A stretch of 64,000 nucleotides of DNA from Nitrospira sp. GTDB lineage: Bacteria; Nitrospirota; Nitrospiria; Nitrospirales; Nitrospiraceae. The position numbers and the translations under genes were made by a program. A model generated the notes under the pieces. It did not search any database and was not told the origin of the DNA. It worked only from the letters and a program-made list of their open reading frames with translations. The DNA lies in the NCBI GenBank assembly GCA_009594995.1, contig VOPR01000014.1, positions 1 to 64,000 on the forward strand, read 5' to 3'. Of the stretch, positions 63,912 through 64,000 are shown in pieces (position 1 is the stretch's first letter; each line of letters begins with the position of its first letter).

Positions 63912-64000
63912 ATGCGCCGCATCCTCATCTTCACAGACCTGGACGGGAGCCTGCTCGACGCCGCGACTTACTCGTATGAAGCCGCCACCGAAGCCCTGGC
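63912..64000 (+). CDS. HAD-IIB phosphatase, mannosyl-3-phosphoglycerate phosphatase-like (N-terminus only)
   Basis: The 29 visible codons read MRRILIFTDLDGSLLDAATY, with the HAD motif I DLDGSLLD followed by YSYEAATEAL, which fits mannosyl-3-phosphoglycerate phosphatases. The rest lies beyond the window. AGGGAG precedes the ATG at 63912. If correct, it belongs to the synthesis of mannosylglycerate or glucosylglycerate, compatible solutes. Confidence 0.68.
   Translation, partial: MRRILIFTDLDGSLLDAATYSYEAATEAL

Noticed and set aside
1..64000. CRISPR array, tRNA, rRNA, integrase or insertion sequence
   Set aside because: No regular direct repeats, no TPsiC-like GGTTCGAATCC with a cloverleaf, and no transposase or integrase domain were found on either strand.

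Overview
The window looks like a chromosomal segment of a Nitrospirota bacterium, most likely the genus Nitrospira. This is inferred from its high G+C, the style of its secreted proteins, its HEAT-repeat families and a dispersed long-hairpin repeat; no rRNA or tRNA gene is present to confirm it. Almost all of the DNA is occupied by plausible chromosomal genes. I see no phage, insertion sequence, CRISPR array or tRNA.

Layout. 1-5.7 kb (minus strand): the translation operon rimP-nusA-infB (infB runs off the window), preceded by a small operon of DUF192 protein, Rieske ferredoxin, chagasin-like inhibitor and a D-alanine aminotransferase-like enzyme. 5.8-9.8 kb: a 2[4Fe-4S] ferredoxin, small secreted proteins, a cupredoxin, an MFS/spermidine-synthase fusion and a CBS protein. 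9.9-18.0 kb: ugd, then a minus-strand run of five HEAT-repeat genes behind a secreted protein and an alkaline-phosphatase-fold protein that has lost its metal ligands. 18.2-21.4 kb: two LPP20/FlgT-like secreted proteins and a serine-less alpha/beta-hydrolase-like protein. 21.5-30 kb: zincin, polA, membrane protein, DsrE proteins, nth, rpsU, FTCD, and a TusA-DsrE2 sulfur-carrier pair. 29.9-37.6 kb: Rieske oxygenase, cation/proton antiporter, HAD hydrolase with a probable CTG start, UDP-glucuronate epimerase, MBL-fold and VOC proteins.

37.8-48.6 kb: two secreted SUMF1-fold proteins around hemD, YceI, a TonB-C-like protein, tdh-kbl (threonine to glycine), MlaA, a hydrolase and small envelope proteins. 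48.8-54 kb: DUF4105 (Lnb-like) protein, DUF3015, phosphodiesterase, M48 protease, AIM24/TIGR00266 protein. 54-58 kb: a three-gene regulatory cassette (HD-GYP-N-like, HDOD, pseudo-receiver-GGDEF) and an ECF sigma/anti-sigma/DUF3106 operon. 58.4-63.4 kb: a 1640-residue TPR-linker-TM protein with a repeated MPW[DE]QV motif. The window ends in a HAD-IIB phosphatase.

Gene cooperation: ugd and the epimerase give UDP-glucuronate and UDP-galacturonate for surface glycans; tdh and kbl form the threonine-degradation pair; TusA and DsrE2 probably relay sulfane sulfur; M48, MlaA, the Lnb-like protein and TonB-C-like proteins serve the envelope. The most unusual points are the HEAT cluster with its pseudo-phosphatase, the MPW-motif giant protein, the CTG-start HAD gene, two probable leaderless transcripts and the paired long-hairpin elements.
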